Both the position numbers and the translations under genes were made by a program. From NCBI GenBank assembly GCA_026225155.1, contig JAMFSG010000249.1, positions 1-6,917 of the forward strand: a DNA stretch of 6,917 bases, written 5' to 3'. Each line of letters begins with the position of its first letter. Position 1 is the first letter of the stretch. The notes beneath the pieces are model-generated. The model saw only the letters and a program-made list of their open reading frames with translations. It did not search any database and was not told where the DNA came from. The stretch comes from Verrucomicrobiota bacterium (GTDB lineage: Bacteria > Verrucomicrobiota > Verrucomicrobiia > Limisphaerales > UBA11358). Positions 1 through 5,398 of this stretch are shown here, one piece after another.

Positions 1-797
1 GGAATCCGGACGTGGATGATACCGCCATGGTGTTGCTCGCGCTGCGCCTCGTGCCCACGGACAATCCGGCCAAGCGCGACGAATGTTTCCAGCGCGGCCT
101 GAAATGGATGATGACGTTTCAGTGCAAAGACGGCGGCTGGGCGGCGTTCGATAAAGATTGCACGAAAAATATTTTGGAAAAAGTTCCGTTCGCCGATCAC
201 AACGCGATGCTCGATCCCGAATGCGCCGACATCACCGCGCGCATTTTGGAATTGGTCGGCTACGAAGGCTGGAGTAACGGCCATCATCAGATCAAAGAAG
301 CGCTGGAATTCATCCGCAAGACGCAGGAAGAAGATGGCTCGTGGTATGGCCGCTGGGGCGTGAATTACATTTACGGAACCTGGCAGGTTTTGCGTGGCAT
401 GCGCGCGCTCAACTGGAATATGAGCGAAGACTGGTTGCAACGCGGTCGCGCGTGGCTCGAAAGCGTTCAGCACGAAGACGGCGGCTGGGGCGAACGTTGC
501 AACACCTACGACGATCCGGTTTTCAAAGGCCAAGGCCCGAGCACCGCATCGCAAACCGCGTGGGCGGTGATGGGATTGTGCGCATTCGATGATCCGGAAA
601 ATCCGATCCTCAAACGCGGCATCGAATATCTGACGCGCACGCAAAACGCCGACGGTTCGTGGACGGAACACGAAACGACCGGCACGGGTTTTCCAAAAGT
701 GTTCTATCTGAAATACGACATGTATCGCAACGCATGGCCGCTGCTCGCGCTGGCAACTTACAAACAAATTTGCGAATGCGCGGTGATGAAAAAATAA
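1..797 (+). CDS. shc: Squalene-hopene cyclase, C-terminal part (5' end outside window)
   Basis: Cyclises squalene to hopene (hopanoid synthesis) as a monotopic membrane enzyme. The reading frame is open from base 3, so the gene starts upstream; the GTG at 12 is an internal Val codon. Bases 9-26 encode DVDDTA, the family's catalytic DXDD acid motif. Numbering from that Val as residue 1, four QW repeats (QxxxGxW) lie at 37-43, 105-111, 153-159 and 211-217. The end carries GTGFPKVFYLKYDMYR, where F227, F231, Y235 and Y238 have the spacing of F601, F605, Y609 and Y612 of the Alicyclobacillus enzyme. About 262 residues follow the DXDD motif, close to the family norm, so the C-terminus is complete; TAA is at 795-797. 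Hopene rather than another triterpene product is inferred from the family. The rest of a hopanoid cluster could lie upstream, outside the window. Confidence 0.95.
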   Translation, partial: NPDVDDTAMVLLALRLVPTDNPAKRDECFQRGLKWMMTFQCKDGGWAAFDKDCTKNILEKVPFADHNAMLDPECADITARILELVGYEGWSNGHHQIKEALEFIRKTQEEDGSWYGRWGVNYIYGTWQVLRGMRALNWNMSEDWLQRGRAWLESVQHEDGGWGERCNTYDDPVFKGQGPSTASQTAWAVMGLCAFDDPENPILKRGIEYLTRTQNADGSWTEHETTGTGFPKVFYLKYDMYRNAWPLLALATYKQICECAVMKK

Positions 798-798
798 T

Positions 799-833
799 GA
801 AAATAACGGCCGTGTATTTTCCAAACCATTTTT
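799..833 (+). terminator. Candidate terminator hairpin just after shc
   Basis: GAAAATA (799-805) pairs with TATTTTC (815-821). The interior ACGGCCGT extends the stem, with one bulged G at 814. A run of five T (829-833) follows, 7 bases after the stem. The stem starts 2 bases after the shc stop. It is mostly A-T and the T run is set off from the stem, so this is a weak call. Confidence 0.3.
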
Positions 834-880
834 AGCGCCAACGGCGCCGACGGAAATAGCCCGCTGCTTTAGCTGCGGGT
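834..880 (+). repeat. Palindromic repeat, left copy
   Basis: It contains a hairpin GCGCC-AAC-GGCGC (835-847), then an imperfect palindrome CCCGC-T-GCT / AGC-T-GCGGG (860-879). Bases 854-880 are an exact 27-base reverse complement of 994-1020. The outer 20 bases match the other copy except at seven positions, of which four are paired swaps in the hairpin stem. Confidence 0.85.
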
Positions 881-901
881 CAGGCCATTAAAAAACCTTA
901 A

Positions 902-914
902 GCCCCACCGGGGC
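902..914. repeat. Small GC-rich palindrome inside the element
   Basis: GCCCC-ACC-GGGGC is a perfect 5-bp stem with a 3-base loop, followed by GGCAGAAAA. It sits in the centre between the two inverted copies. It has the same stem-3-base-loop design as the outer hairpins but a different sequence, so it may be another repeat type. Confidence 0.5.
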
Positions 915-944
915 GGCAGAAAATTGAAAAACAAAATGGAAATG

Positions 945-984
945 CCAATCCTGCATTCGTCCTTCCAGGACTGGTTTTCTTTTT
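945..984 (+). terminator. Candidate intrinsic terminator upstream of pyrD
   Basis: CCAATCCTG (945-953) pairs with CAGGACTGG (966-974) with a single A-C mismatch and a 12-base loop. TTTTCTTTTT (975-984) follows at once. This is the best rho-independent terminator shape in the window. It points along the plus strand, so it would end transcription from shc before pyrD. Confidence 0.5.
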
Positions 985-993
985 ATCCGCTAA

Positions 994-1040
994 ACCCGCA
1001 GCTAAAGCAGCGGGCTATTTTCGACCGCCGCGTTGCGGCT
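994..1040 (-). repeat. Palindromic repeat, right (inverted) copy
   Basis: This is the inverted partner of 834-880. Bases 994-1020 are the exact reverse complement of 880-854. The outer hairpin (1027-1039) is GCCGC-GTT-GCGGC, where the left copy has GCGCC-AAC-GGCGC. Two stem pairs are flipped as whole pairs and the loop is kept. The copy ends 23 bases before the pyrD GTG. Confidence 0.85.
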
Positions 1041-1063
1041 GGAAACCATCCGAAATTTCCCCT

Positions 1064-2179
1064 GTGAGCTGGCTGCATAAAAAAATCATCCGACCGATCT
1101 TGTTCCAACAGGAATCGGAACGCGCCCACAATTTCGCGCTCAAACAACTTGCGCGCGCCAGCCATAGCTCGTTTGCTTGCGCCGCGATTGGACAAATTTT
1201 CTCCGCGCCGGAATTGCGCGTCGAATTGTTCGGTTTGAAATTTTCCAATCCCGTCGGCCTCGCCGCCGGCATGGACAAGCACGCCGCCGCCGTTCCGGTC
1301 TGGGAAAAACTTGGTTTCGGTTTTTGTGAGCTTGGCGGCGTGACGTGGCACGCGCAGCCCGGCAATCTGCAACCGCGGATGTTCCGCGCCATCGCCGACG
1401 AAGCCATCGTCAATCGCATGGGTTTCAATAATTCCGGTGCGGAAGCGCTCGCGCAAAAACTTGCCGATTGGAAAAAAATTAGTCGCTGGCCGGACCACCC
1501 CGTCGGCATCAATCTCGGCAAATCGAAAATCACGCCGCTGGAAAAAGCCGCCGAAGATTACGCGAATTCTTTCCGCGCGCTGCGCGAGTTCGCCGATTTT
1601 TTTGTCGTCAACGTCAGTTCACCCAATACGCCCGGCCTGCGCGCGTTACAGGATAAATCCGCGCTCGATGAAATTTTTGCGGCGTTGCAGGAAGTGAATC
1701 GAGGCCAGAATTCAGAAGCCAGAATTCAGAAGCCAATCCTTGTAAAAGTCGCGCCCGATTTGTCGTTCGAGGCGTTGGATGAAATTTTGGAATTGGTTGC
1801 GCCACGAAACATTGCGGGAATTGTCGCGACGAACACGACTATCACGCGTCCGCCGACTGATTCCCCTGCCCTGCAAAAAATTTATGCCGAGACCGGCGGC
1901 TTGAGCGGCAAGCCGTTGCGCGCACGCAGCACCGAAATCATCCGCCATCTTTACAAACAGACGAATGGCAAACTGCCGATCATCGGCGTTGGCGGCATTT
2001 TCAGCGCGGATGACGCTTGGGAAAAAATCACGGCGGGTGCGAGCTTGGTTCAAATTTACAGCGGTCTGGTTTACGAGGGTCCGGGATTGGCAAAAAAAAT
2101 TATGCTCGGTCTGCATGATAAAATGAAAGCTGCCGGATTGAAGAACCTTCACGAAGCAGTCGGCCAAAGCGGACTTTGA
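1064..2179 (+). CDS. pyrD: Dihydroorotate dehydrogenase (quinone), class 2
   Basis: Oxidises dihydroorotate to orotate in pyrimidine synthesis, passing electrons through FMN to membrane quinone. The 371 residues are slightly longer than usual for class 2. The N-terminus (RPILFQQESERAHNFAL) matches the class 2 membrane-associating helix and supports the GTG start at 1064, although the frame is open further upstream and no Shine-Dalgarno is visible. Motifs in order: NPVGLAAGMDK (62-72), GGVTWHAQPGN (91-101), NRMGFNNSGAE (117-127), NVSSPNTPGLR (183-193, containing the class 2 catalytic serine), KVAPDL (228-233), NTTI (257-260), ETGGLSGKPLR (276-286), GVGGI (308-312), QIYSGLVYEGP (330-340). The segment at 214-224 (GQNSEARIQKP) is encoded by a duplicated 14-bp unit, lies in a variable loop and should not affect catalysis. 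A secreted phosphatase gene follows after 78 bp. Confidence 0.95.
   Translation: MSWLHKKIIRPILFQQESERAHNFALKQLARASHSSFACAAIGQIFSAPELRVELFGLKFSNPVGLAAGMDKHAAAVPVWEKLGFGFCELGGVTWHAQPGNLQPRMFRAIADEAIVNRMGFNNSGAEALAQKLADWKKISRWPDHPVGINLGKSKITPLEKAAEDYANSFRALREFADFFVVNVSSPNTPGLRALQDKSALDEIFAALQEVNRGQNSEARIQKPILVKVAPDLSFEALDEILELVAPRNIAGIVATNTTITRPPTDSPALQKIYAETGGLSGKPLRARSTEIIRHLYKQTNGKLPIIGVGGIFSADDAWEKITAGASLVQIYSGLVYEGPGLAKKIMLGLHDKMKAAGLKNLHEAVGQSGL
1704..1735. repeat. 14-bp tandem repeat inside pyrD
   Basis: The unit GCCAGAATTCAGAA occurs at 1704-1717 and 1718-1731, followed by a partial third copy GCCA. Since 14 is not a multiple of 3, the two copies are read in different frames (QNSE, then RIQK). 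The pyrD frame nevertheless continues into a normal KPILVKVAPDL segment. Confidence 0.9.
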
Positions 2180-2198
2180 TTTTCGCGGCAAAAGTCCG
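2170..2198. other. Stem-loop across the pyrD stop codon
   Basis: CGGACTTT (2170-2177) pairs perfectly with AAAGTCCG (2191-2198) around a 13-base loop. The TGA stop (2177-2179) straddles the stem-loop junction. No T run follows, so it is not a standard terminator. It could protect the pyrD transcript end or reduce read-through into the next gene. It may also be chance. Confidence 0.35.
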
Positions 2199-2257
2199 AC
2201 ACCGATTTGTAACATTCTGCAATTTGACCTCTGTCGAATTCACCGCAAAATCGAGCC

Positions 2258-3154
2258 ATGAAGTTTTTGGCCGCATTCATTCTGACTTTCACGTTCGTCG
2301 GTTTTTCCCGCGCCGAAGAACCGGACGACAGCCGGATCATCAACCAGATTCTTTCGACGCGCGAGGCCATCATCAAAACCACGGGCGAAACGAACGCTCT
2401 GTTCCTTGCGTTTTGGGATTTCGACGGCACAACGATGAAAGGCGATTGTTCCGAAGGTTTGCATGAAAATGGAAAATTAATTTTCCCCGGACTGGCGCAA
2501 GTTGCCATCGAACATGGTCTTTCGGAAATTTATCCGGCCGACGGCGGCTTTGAAAAATTTTGGAACGATTACACAAACATGGACGCGCGAGTCGGTCATT
2601 GGCTGGCGTATCCGTTTATTCCGCAAATGCTGCGCGGCGCGAAGGCAGACGATGTCTTGCAATTGAGCCGCGATTATTTTTCGACGACACTGAGCAATTA
2701 TCTGCGAGCGTCGTCCGTCCGCATCATCCGCACGCTCGCGGCGAACGGCGTGGAATCGCACATCGTTTCCGCCAGCGCGGATTTTTTCGTTCAAGGCGCT
2801 TCCGCAAGTCTGGACATCCCGACGAATCACATTCACGGAATCGAGGTAAAAATCCGCCACGGGCGCGTCACCGAGGAAATCATTTATCCCGTGACCTGGA
2901 GCGATGGCAAATGCGAAAAAATCCGGCAGATCGTCGCGCAAGCCGAACGCGAACAACCAGACCGAAAAGTTTTCGTCCTCGCCGGTTTCGGCGACAGCTA
3001 TCACACGGACGGACCGTTTTTGAAATTCATCGCCACGCAAAATTTGCCGGCCGGCCAACCCATCAGCGTTTTTTACGACGACACCAACGCGCCCGCCGAA
3101 TATCGCGGTTTATTTTATCAAGCCAGCCACTTCGCGACGGTCAGTGGAAAATAG
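2258..3154 (+). CDS. Secreted HAD-superfamily (class IB-like) phosphatase
   Basis: Likely a phosphomonoesterase acting outside the cytoplasm; the substrate is unknown. Residues 1-19 look like a signal peptide: Lys2, a hydrophobic core, then SRA with cleavage expected before E20. There is no lipobox cysteine. HAD motif I is DFDGT (54-58), with nucleophile D54 and acid D56. Motif II is the serine in IVSASADFF (169-177), motif K is a lysine near YPVTWSDGKCEK (K218 or K221), and motif III is GFGDSYHTD (243-251). The helical cap between motifs I and II is as in phosphoserine-phosphatase-like (class IB) proteins. The ATG at 2258 is the only start that yields the signal peptide; no Shine-Dalgarno is visible. 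It probably lies in a run with pyrD (78 bp upstream) and the small membrane gene (51 bp downstream). I do not recognise a named family for it. Confidence 0.8.
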   Translation: MKFLAAFILTFTFVGFSRAEEPDDSRIINQILSTREAIIKTTGETNALFLAFWDFDGTTMKGDCSEGLHENGKLIFPGLAQVAIEHGLSEIYPADGGFEKFWNDYTNMDARVGHWLAYPFIPQMLRGAKADDVLQLSRDYFSTTLSNYLRASSVRIIRTLAANGVESHIVSASADFFVQGASASLDIPTNHIHGIEVKIRHGRVTEEIIYPVTWSDGKCEKIRQIVAQAEREQPDRKVFVLAGFGDSYHTDGPFLKFIATQNLPAGQPISVFYDDTNAPAEYRGLFYQASHFATVSGK

Positions 3155-3205
3155 TTCTTCTTCCAGGCAAAACCTGCGATTCTGCCGCCGGTTCAAGCAT
3201 CCACC

Positions 3206-3568
3206 ATGTTCGAGCATCACAACAAACATCTCCTGCCGCGCAAGGAGTATTTCCGCCGCATCGCACATCACGGCCTGCTGGGAATTTGCGTCATTGTCAT
3301 TTCGCTTTTCATTGGAATGCTCGGTTACCATGGTTTTGAAAAACTCGGTTGGATTGATGCTTTCGTGAATGCGGCGATGATCCTTTCCGGCATGGGCCCG
3401 GTCGCGACGCTGAATACGGATGGTGGAAAAATCTTTGCCGGTTGTTATGCCATTTACAGCGGCATCGCGCTGATCGGCGTTTTGGGACTCATCTTTGCGC
3501 CCGTGATCCATCGCTTCCTTCACAAATTTCATCTCGAAGATAAGAAACTCGACAAAGATCCCGACTGA
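3206..3568 (+). CDS. Small two-helix membrane protein, ion-channel-like layout
   Basis: Function unknown; 120 residues. A basic N-terminus rich in His, Lys and Arg (1-21) precedes a first membrane segment (about 22-41). A short amphipathic stretch, WIDAFVNAAMILSGMGPV (49-66), and a polar loop (TLNTDGG) follow, then a long second membrane segment (about 75-101). The C-terminal tail is charged, with HRFLHKFH followed by an acidic end. The order helix, re-entrant-like GMGPV segment, helix resembles the pore unit of two-helix channels, but the potassium selectivity signature TVGYG is absent. I believe similar uncharacterised proteins with GMGP occur in other bacteria, but I cannot verify this. 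The ATG at 3206 gives the natural N-terminus; no Shine-Dalgarno is seen. It sits between the secreted phosphatase and the dapF-like gene with gaps of about 50 bp. Confidence 0.75.
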   Translation: MFEHHNKHLLPRKEYFRRIAHHGLLGICVIVISLFIGMLGYHGFEKLGWIDAFVNAAMILSGMGPVATLNTDGGKIFAGCYAIYSGIALIGVLGLIFAPVIHRFLHKFHLEDKKLDKDPD

Positions 3569-3581
3569 TTTTTTAATCTGT

Positions 3582-3610
3582 TTTACGGTGCGCGCGCGAC
3601 CCGTTATCTT
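3582..3610 (+). promoter_or_regulatory. Weak sigma70-like promoter candidate before dapF
   Basis: TTTACG (3582-3587) and TATCTT (3605-3610) are separated by 17 bases; each matches four of six consensus positions. A transcript from here would start at about the ATG at 3618, giving a nearly leaderless message. This is speculative, because dapF may simply be read from the upstream genes. Confidence 0.18.
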
Positions 3611-3617
3611 GTCGCCG

Positions 3618-4472
3618 ATGCAAATTGCTTTCACCAAATATCACGCGCTCGGCAACGACTACCTCGTCATCAATCCGAAAGATTTGCCCGCGCCGCTGAC
3701 GACCGAACAGGTCAAAACCATCTGCCACCGCAATTTCGGTGTCGGCTCGGATGGAATTTTGCTCGGCCCGATGCCCGCGGAAAACGCTAAGTGCGCGCTG
3801 AAAATTTATAACCCCGACGGCAGCGGCGCGGAAAAAAGCGGCAACGGCTTGCGCATTTTTTCGCGCTACCTGTGGGACATCAAATTTGTCGGCAACGAAG
3901 AATTCGCCATTCAGACCGATGGCGGAATCGTGCGCTCGACCGTTTTTGACGCTGGCAAAATGGTGCGCGTCGAAATGGGCAAAGTCAGTTTCGACAGCGA
4001 AAAAATTCCGGTCACCGGCGCGAAACGCGAAGTCATCAATGAAAAAATTTCCGTCGGCGGACGCGAATTTATTTTTTGCGCCGCGACCATCGGCAACCCG
4101 CACTGCGTTTTGCCGCTGCCGGAAATCAGCGCCAAGCTCGCGCACGGATTCGGGCCGTTGCTCGAAGTGCATCCGAATTTCCCGCGCAAGACCAATGTGC
4201 AATTTCTCAAAGTCCTCGACCGCGCAAATATCCAAATCGAAATTTGGGAACGCGGCGCAGGTTACACGCTTGCCAGCGGCAGCAGCAGCAGTGCAGCGGC
4301 GGCGGTCGCGCACAAACTCGGCTTGGTGGACAAAAAAATTTCCGTCCACACGCCCGGCGGAATTGTGAGCATCGAGATTCGCGACGGTTTTGATATTTTA
4401 ATGACCGGCAGCGTGACGCGCGTGATGGAGGGATTGATATCGCCGGAAATTTATTCGGTGAAAATCGGCTAA
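3618..4472 (+). CDS. dapF: Diaminopimelate epimerase homologue lacking both catalytic cysteines
   Basis: Has the DapF fold (LL- to meso-diaminopimelate for lysine and peptidoglycan), 284 residues, typical length. The ATG at 3618 gives the usual start MQIAFTKYHALGNDY; an in-frame GTG at 3588 would add ten residues without family support. Kept residues: N13 (HALGND), N65 (YNPDGS), N160 (GNPH), N193 (TNVQF), E211 and R212 (WERGAG), aligning with DAP-binding N11, N64, N157, N190, E208 and R209 of the Haemophilus enzyme. The two active-site cysteines (C73, C217) are both serine: EKSGNGLRI has S74 (AGC) and TLASGSSSSA has S220 (AGC). The second Cys of the usual ACGTGAC block is also Ser. Apart from these serines the protein looks intact, so this is not decay. 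It may be a subfamily with a changed mechanism or substrate. Fold assignment is sure; activity is not. Confidence 0.85.
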   Translation: MQIAFTKYHALGNDYLVINPKDLPAPLTTEQVKTICHRNFGVGSDGILLGPMPAENAKCALKIYNPDGSGAEKSGNGLRIFSRYLWDIKFVGNEEFAIQTDGGIVRSTVFDAGKMVRVEMGKVSFDSEKIPVTGAKREVINEKISVGGREFIFCAATIGNPHCVLPLPEISAKLAHGFGPLLEVHPNFPRKTNVQFLKVLDRANIQIEIWERGAGYTLASGSSSSAAAAVAHKLGLVDKKISVHTPGGIVSIEIRDGFDILMTGSVTRVMEGLISPEIYSVKIG

Positions 4473-4478
4473 CCAATT

Positions 4479-4946
4479 TTAGTAGCGGATTTTATCCGGC
4501 TTGGTTTTCCATTCGGCAAAAACTTTCAACGCTTCGGCGCGCAGCAATTGTCTCATTGGAATTTTCCGGCGCGCGATCGGCCGGGAAACTTCGCAATAAA
4601 TAAAATCGTCGTCGAATTGGATTTTCGCCGCATCGCGTCGTGTGTTAGCGTAATAAACTTTTTGGAAACGCGCCCAGTAGATTGCCGAGAGGCACATCGG
4701 ACAAGGCTCGCAACTGGCGTAAAGTTCGCAGTCGGCCAGTTGAAAAGTTTTCAGTTTTTTGCAAGCGGCGCGGATGGCGATGATTTCCGCGTGCGCCGTC
4801 GGATCGTTCGCCGACGTCACCTGATTCCAGCCGCGTCCGATGATTTTTCCCTGACGCACCACGACCGCACCAAACGGGCCGCCGCAATTTTTCCGCATTT
4901 TGGAAAGCGAAAGCCGGATGGCTTCCTGCATGAATTTCGCCTGCAT
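4479..4946 (-). CDS. guaD: Guanine deaminase (GuaD, cytidine-deaminase fold)
   Basis: Deaminates guanine to xanthine in purine salvage or nitrogen recovery; a cytosolic zinc enzyme. The 155 residues compare with 156 in the Bacillus subtilis enzyme, which it resembles throughout: GGPFGAVVV (22-30), N41 (base binding), SANDPTAHAEIIAIR (45-59) with zinc ligand H52 and proton shuttle E54, CEPCPMCLSAIYWAR (79-93) with zinc ligands C82 and C85, and FDDDFIY (111-117). D113 and the C-terminal Y155 match the Asp114 and Tyr156 used by the Bacillus enzyme for guanine recognition. This favours guanine deaminase over the related tRNA adenosine deaminase TadA. The ATG at 4946-4944 is preferred, although Met6 is a possible alternative. 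The gene converges on the dapF-like gene, with stops 6 bp apart. Confidence 0.9.
   Translation of the reverse strand: MQAKFMQEAIRLSLSKMRKNCGGPFGAVVVRQGKIIGRGWNQVTSANDPTAHAEIIAIRAACKKLKTFQLADCELYASCEPCPMCLSAIYWARFQKVYYANTRRDAAKIQFDDDFIYCEVSRPIARRKIPMRQLLRAEALKVFAEWKTKPDKIRY
4486..4508 (+). terminator. Possible dapF terminator overlapping the guaD end
   Basis: CGGAT-TTT-ATCCG (4486-4498) forms a 5-bp stem, followed by GCTTGGTTTT. It lies inside the last codons of the convergent guaD gene, the only place a terminator for the plus-strand run could fit given the 6-bp gap. The stem is short and the T run incomplete. Confidence 0.2.
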
Positions 4947-5040
4947 GCCAAAAATTTAACCACAGGCTGGCGAACTTGAACATTGTTTTTCCGGCGGAGC
5001 TGACCACCAAAATCACTTCAATTCGCCGAATCCAATTTGC

Positions 5041-5259
5041 TTATTCGTTGATGCCCCAGTGCATCGGCGGGCGATAGTCTATGATGCCTTGGAGCAGCGA
5101 CGTCATCGTTTCCGCGCGCACCCGAATATCCTTGATCGGATCAAGCAACAGGGGGTCAAGCGAGGGAACGAATGCCGACGATCCACTTTCAACGATCATC
5201 AAACTCGCAGCCGAGTCAGACAGCTTTGGATCCACGGATGTGACCAATAGCGTTTTCAT
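5041..5259 (-). CDS. Small uncharacterised ORF (72 residues)
   Basis: I do not recognise this protein. From the ATG at 5259-5257 it gives 72 residues: a beta-like start (MKTLLVTSV), a Ser-rich acidic middle (LSDSAASLMIVESGSS), then PLLLDPIKDIRVRAETMTSLLQGI and a polar end with PPMHWGINE. There are no membrane segments, signal peptide or Cys/His metal motif. A longer version from a GTG at 5295 adds 12 residues and is less convincing. No Shine-Dalgarno is seen. It lies between the ATPase (115 bp upstream) and guaD (94 bp downstream) on the same strand, after an AT-rich stretch that could hold a promoter. Plus-strand ORFs overlap it, but their composition is less protein-like. It may not be a real gene. 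Confidence 0.35.
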   Translation of the reverse strand: MKTLLVTSVDPKLSDSAASLMIVESGSSAFVPSLDPLLLDPIKDIRVRAETMTSLLQGIIDYRPPMHWGINE

Positions 5260-5317
5260 AAACCCATCATAAAACGCGGCGGAGTTTTTAGCCACCGAAA
5301 GTTATTAACAATTATTG

Positions 5318-5347
5318 TTTTAACTATTAGATTTTGATATTTTTCAA
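5318..5347 (-). promoter_or_regulatory. Promoter-like AT-rich stretch before the small ORF
   Basis: Reading the minus strand, TTGAAA (5347-5342) and TTAAAA (5323-5318) are 18 bases apart in the most AT-rich part of the window (about 5285-5347). A near-palindrome AACAAT-T-ATTGTT lies just downstream at 5307-5319 and could be an operator. The evidence is composition plus partial consensus only. Confidence 0.22.
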
Positions 5348-5367
5348 TTGAGGCACAGACCTCAATT
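5346..5367. other. Stem-loop downstream of the ATPase gene
   Basis: AATTGAGG (5346-5353) pairs perfectly with CCTCAATT (5360-5367) around the 6-base loop CACAGA. In the ATPase transcript it comes just after the stop codon, but A-rich rather than U-rich sequence follows, so it is not a classical intrinsic terminator. It may mark the transcript's 3' end in another way. Confidence 0.35.
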
Positions 5368-5398
5368 TGGCGGTCTAATTTTTCCGAGCTCCGCCAAA
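5366..5398. other. Stem-loop spanning the ATPase stop codon
   Basis: TTTGGCGG (5366-5373) pairs with CCGCCAAA (5391-5398), with a 17-base loop that contains the ATPase stop (5377-5375). It abuts the AATTGAGG stem-loop, so the end of the ATPase message can form two hairpins in tandem. Confidence 0.35.

Larger units (their letters stand above)
830..1042. mobile_element. Candidate MITE/REPIN-like non-autonomous element
   Basis: Two copies of a 47-base repeat (834-880 and 994-1040) face each other around a 113-base centre. The heptamer AAACCAT occurs directly at 823-829 and at 1043-1049, just outside the inverted ends, which fits a target-site duplication. There is no coding sequence inside. This could be a single transposed element with terminal inverted repeats, or a REPIN-like pair of palindromic repeats. 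The transposase would be encoded elsewhere. The right end lies 21 bases before the pyrD start codon, so arrival of the element would have replaced the native pyrD leader. Confidence 0.45.

Noticed and set aside
798..1063. CRISPR array or tRNA/riboswitch in the shc-pyrD gap
   Set aside because: There are only two main copies, inverted rather than direct, with no spacers, no cloverleaf and no known riboswitch core.
2477..3058. Minus-strand ORF opposite the phosphatase
   Set aside because: Shadow of the HAD gene, which has a signal peptide and all HAD motifs.
3569..3580. T run after the small membrane gene as an intrinsic terminator
   Set aside because: GATT-TTTT-AATC is the only pairing and has almost no G-C; there is no stable stem before the T run.
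3588..3617. Ten-residue N-terminal extension of the dapF-like protein from a GTG
   Set aside because: The family normally starts at MxIxFTKxHALGND, matching the ATG at 3618; the extension lies in a GC-repeat stretch.
4273..4305. AGC/GCG triplet run in dapF considered as a microsatellite or frameshift
   Set aside because: It encodes the normal-length Gly/Ser/Ala loop of the active site and keeps the frame; the run is short.
3573..4349. Minus-strand ORF opposite dapF
   Set aside because: Antisense of a gene with clear DapF motifs; low-complexity product without a recognisable fold.
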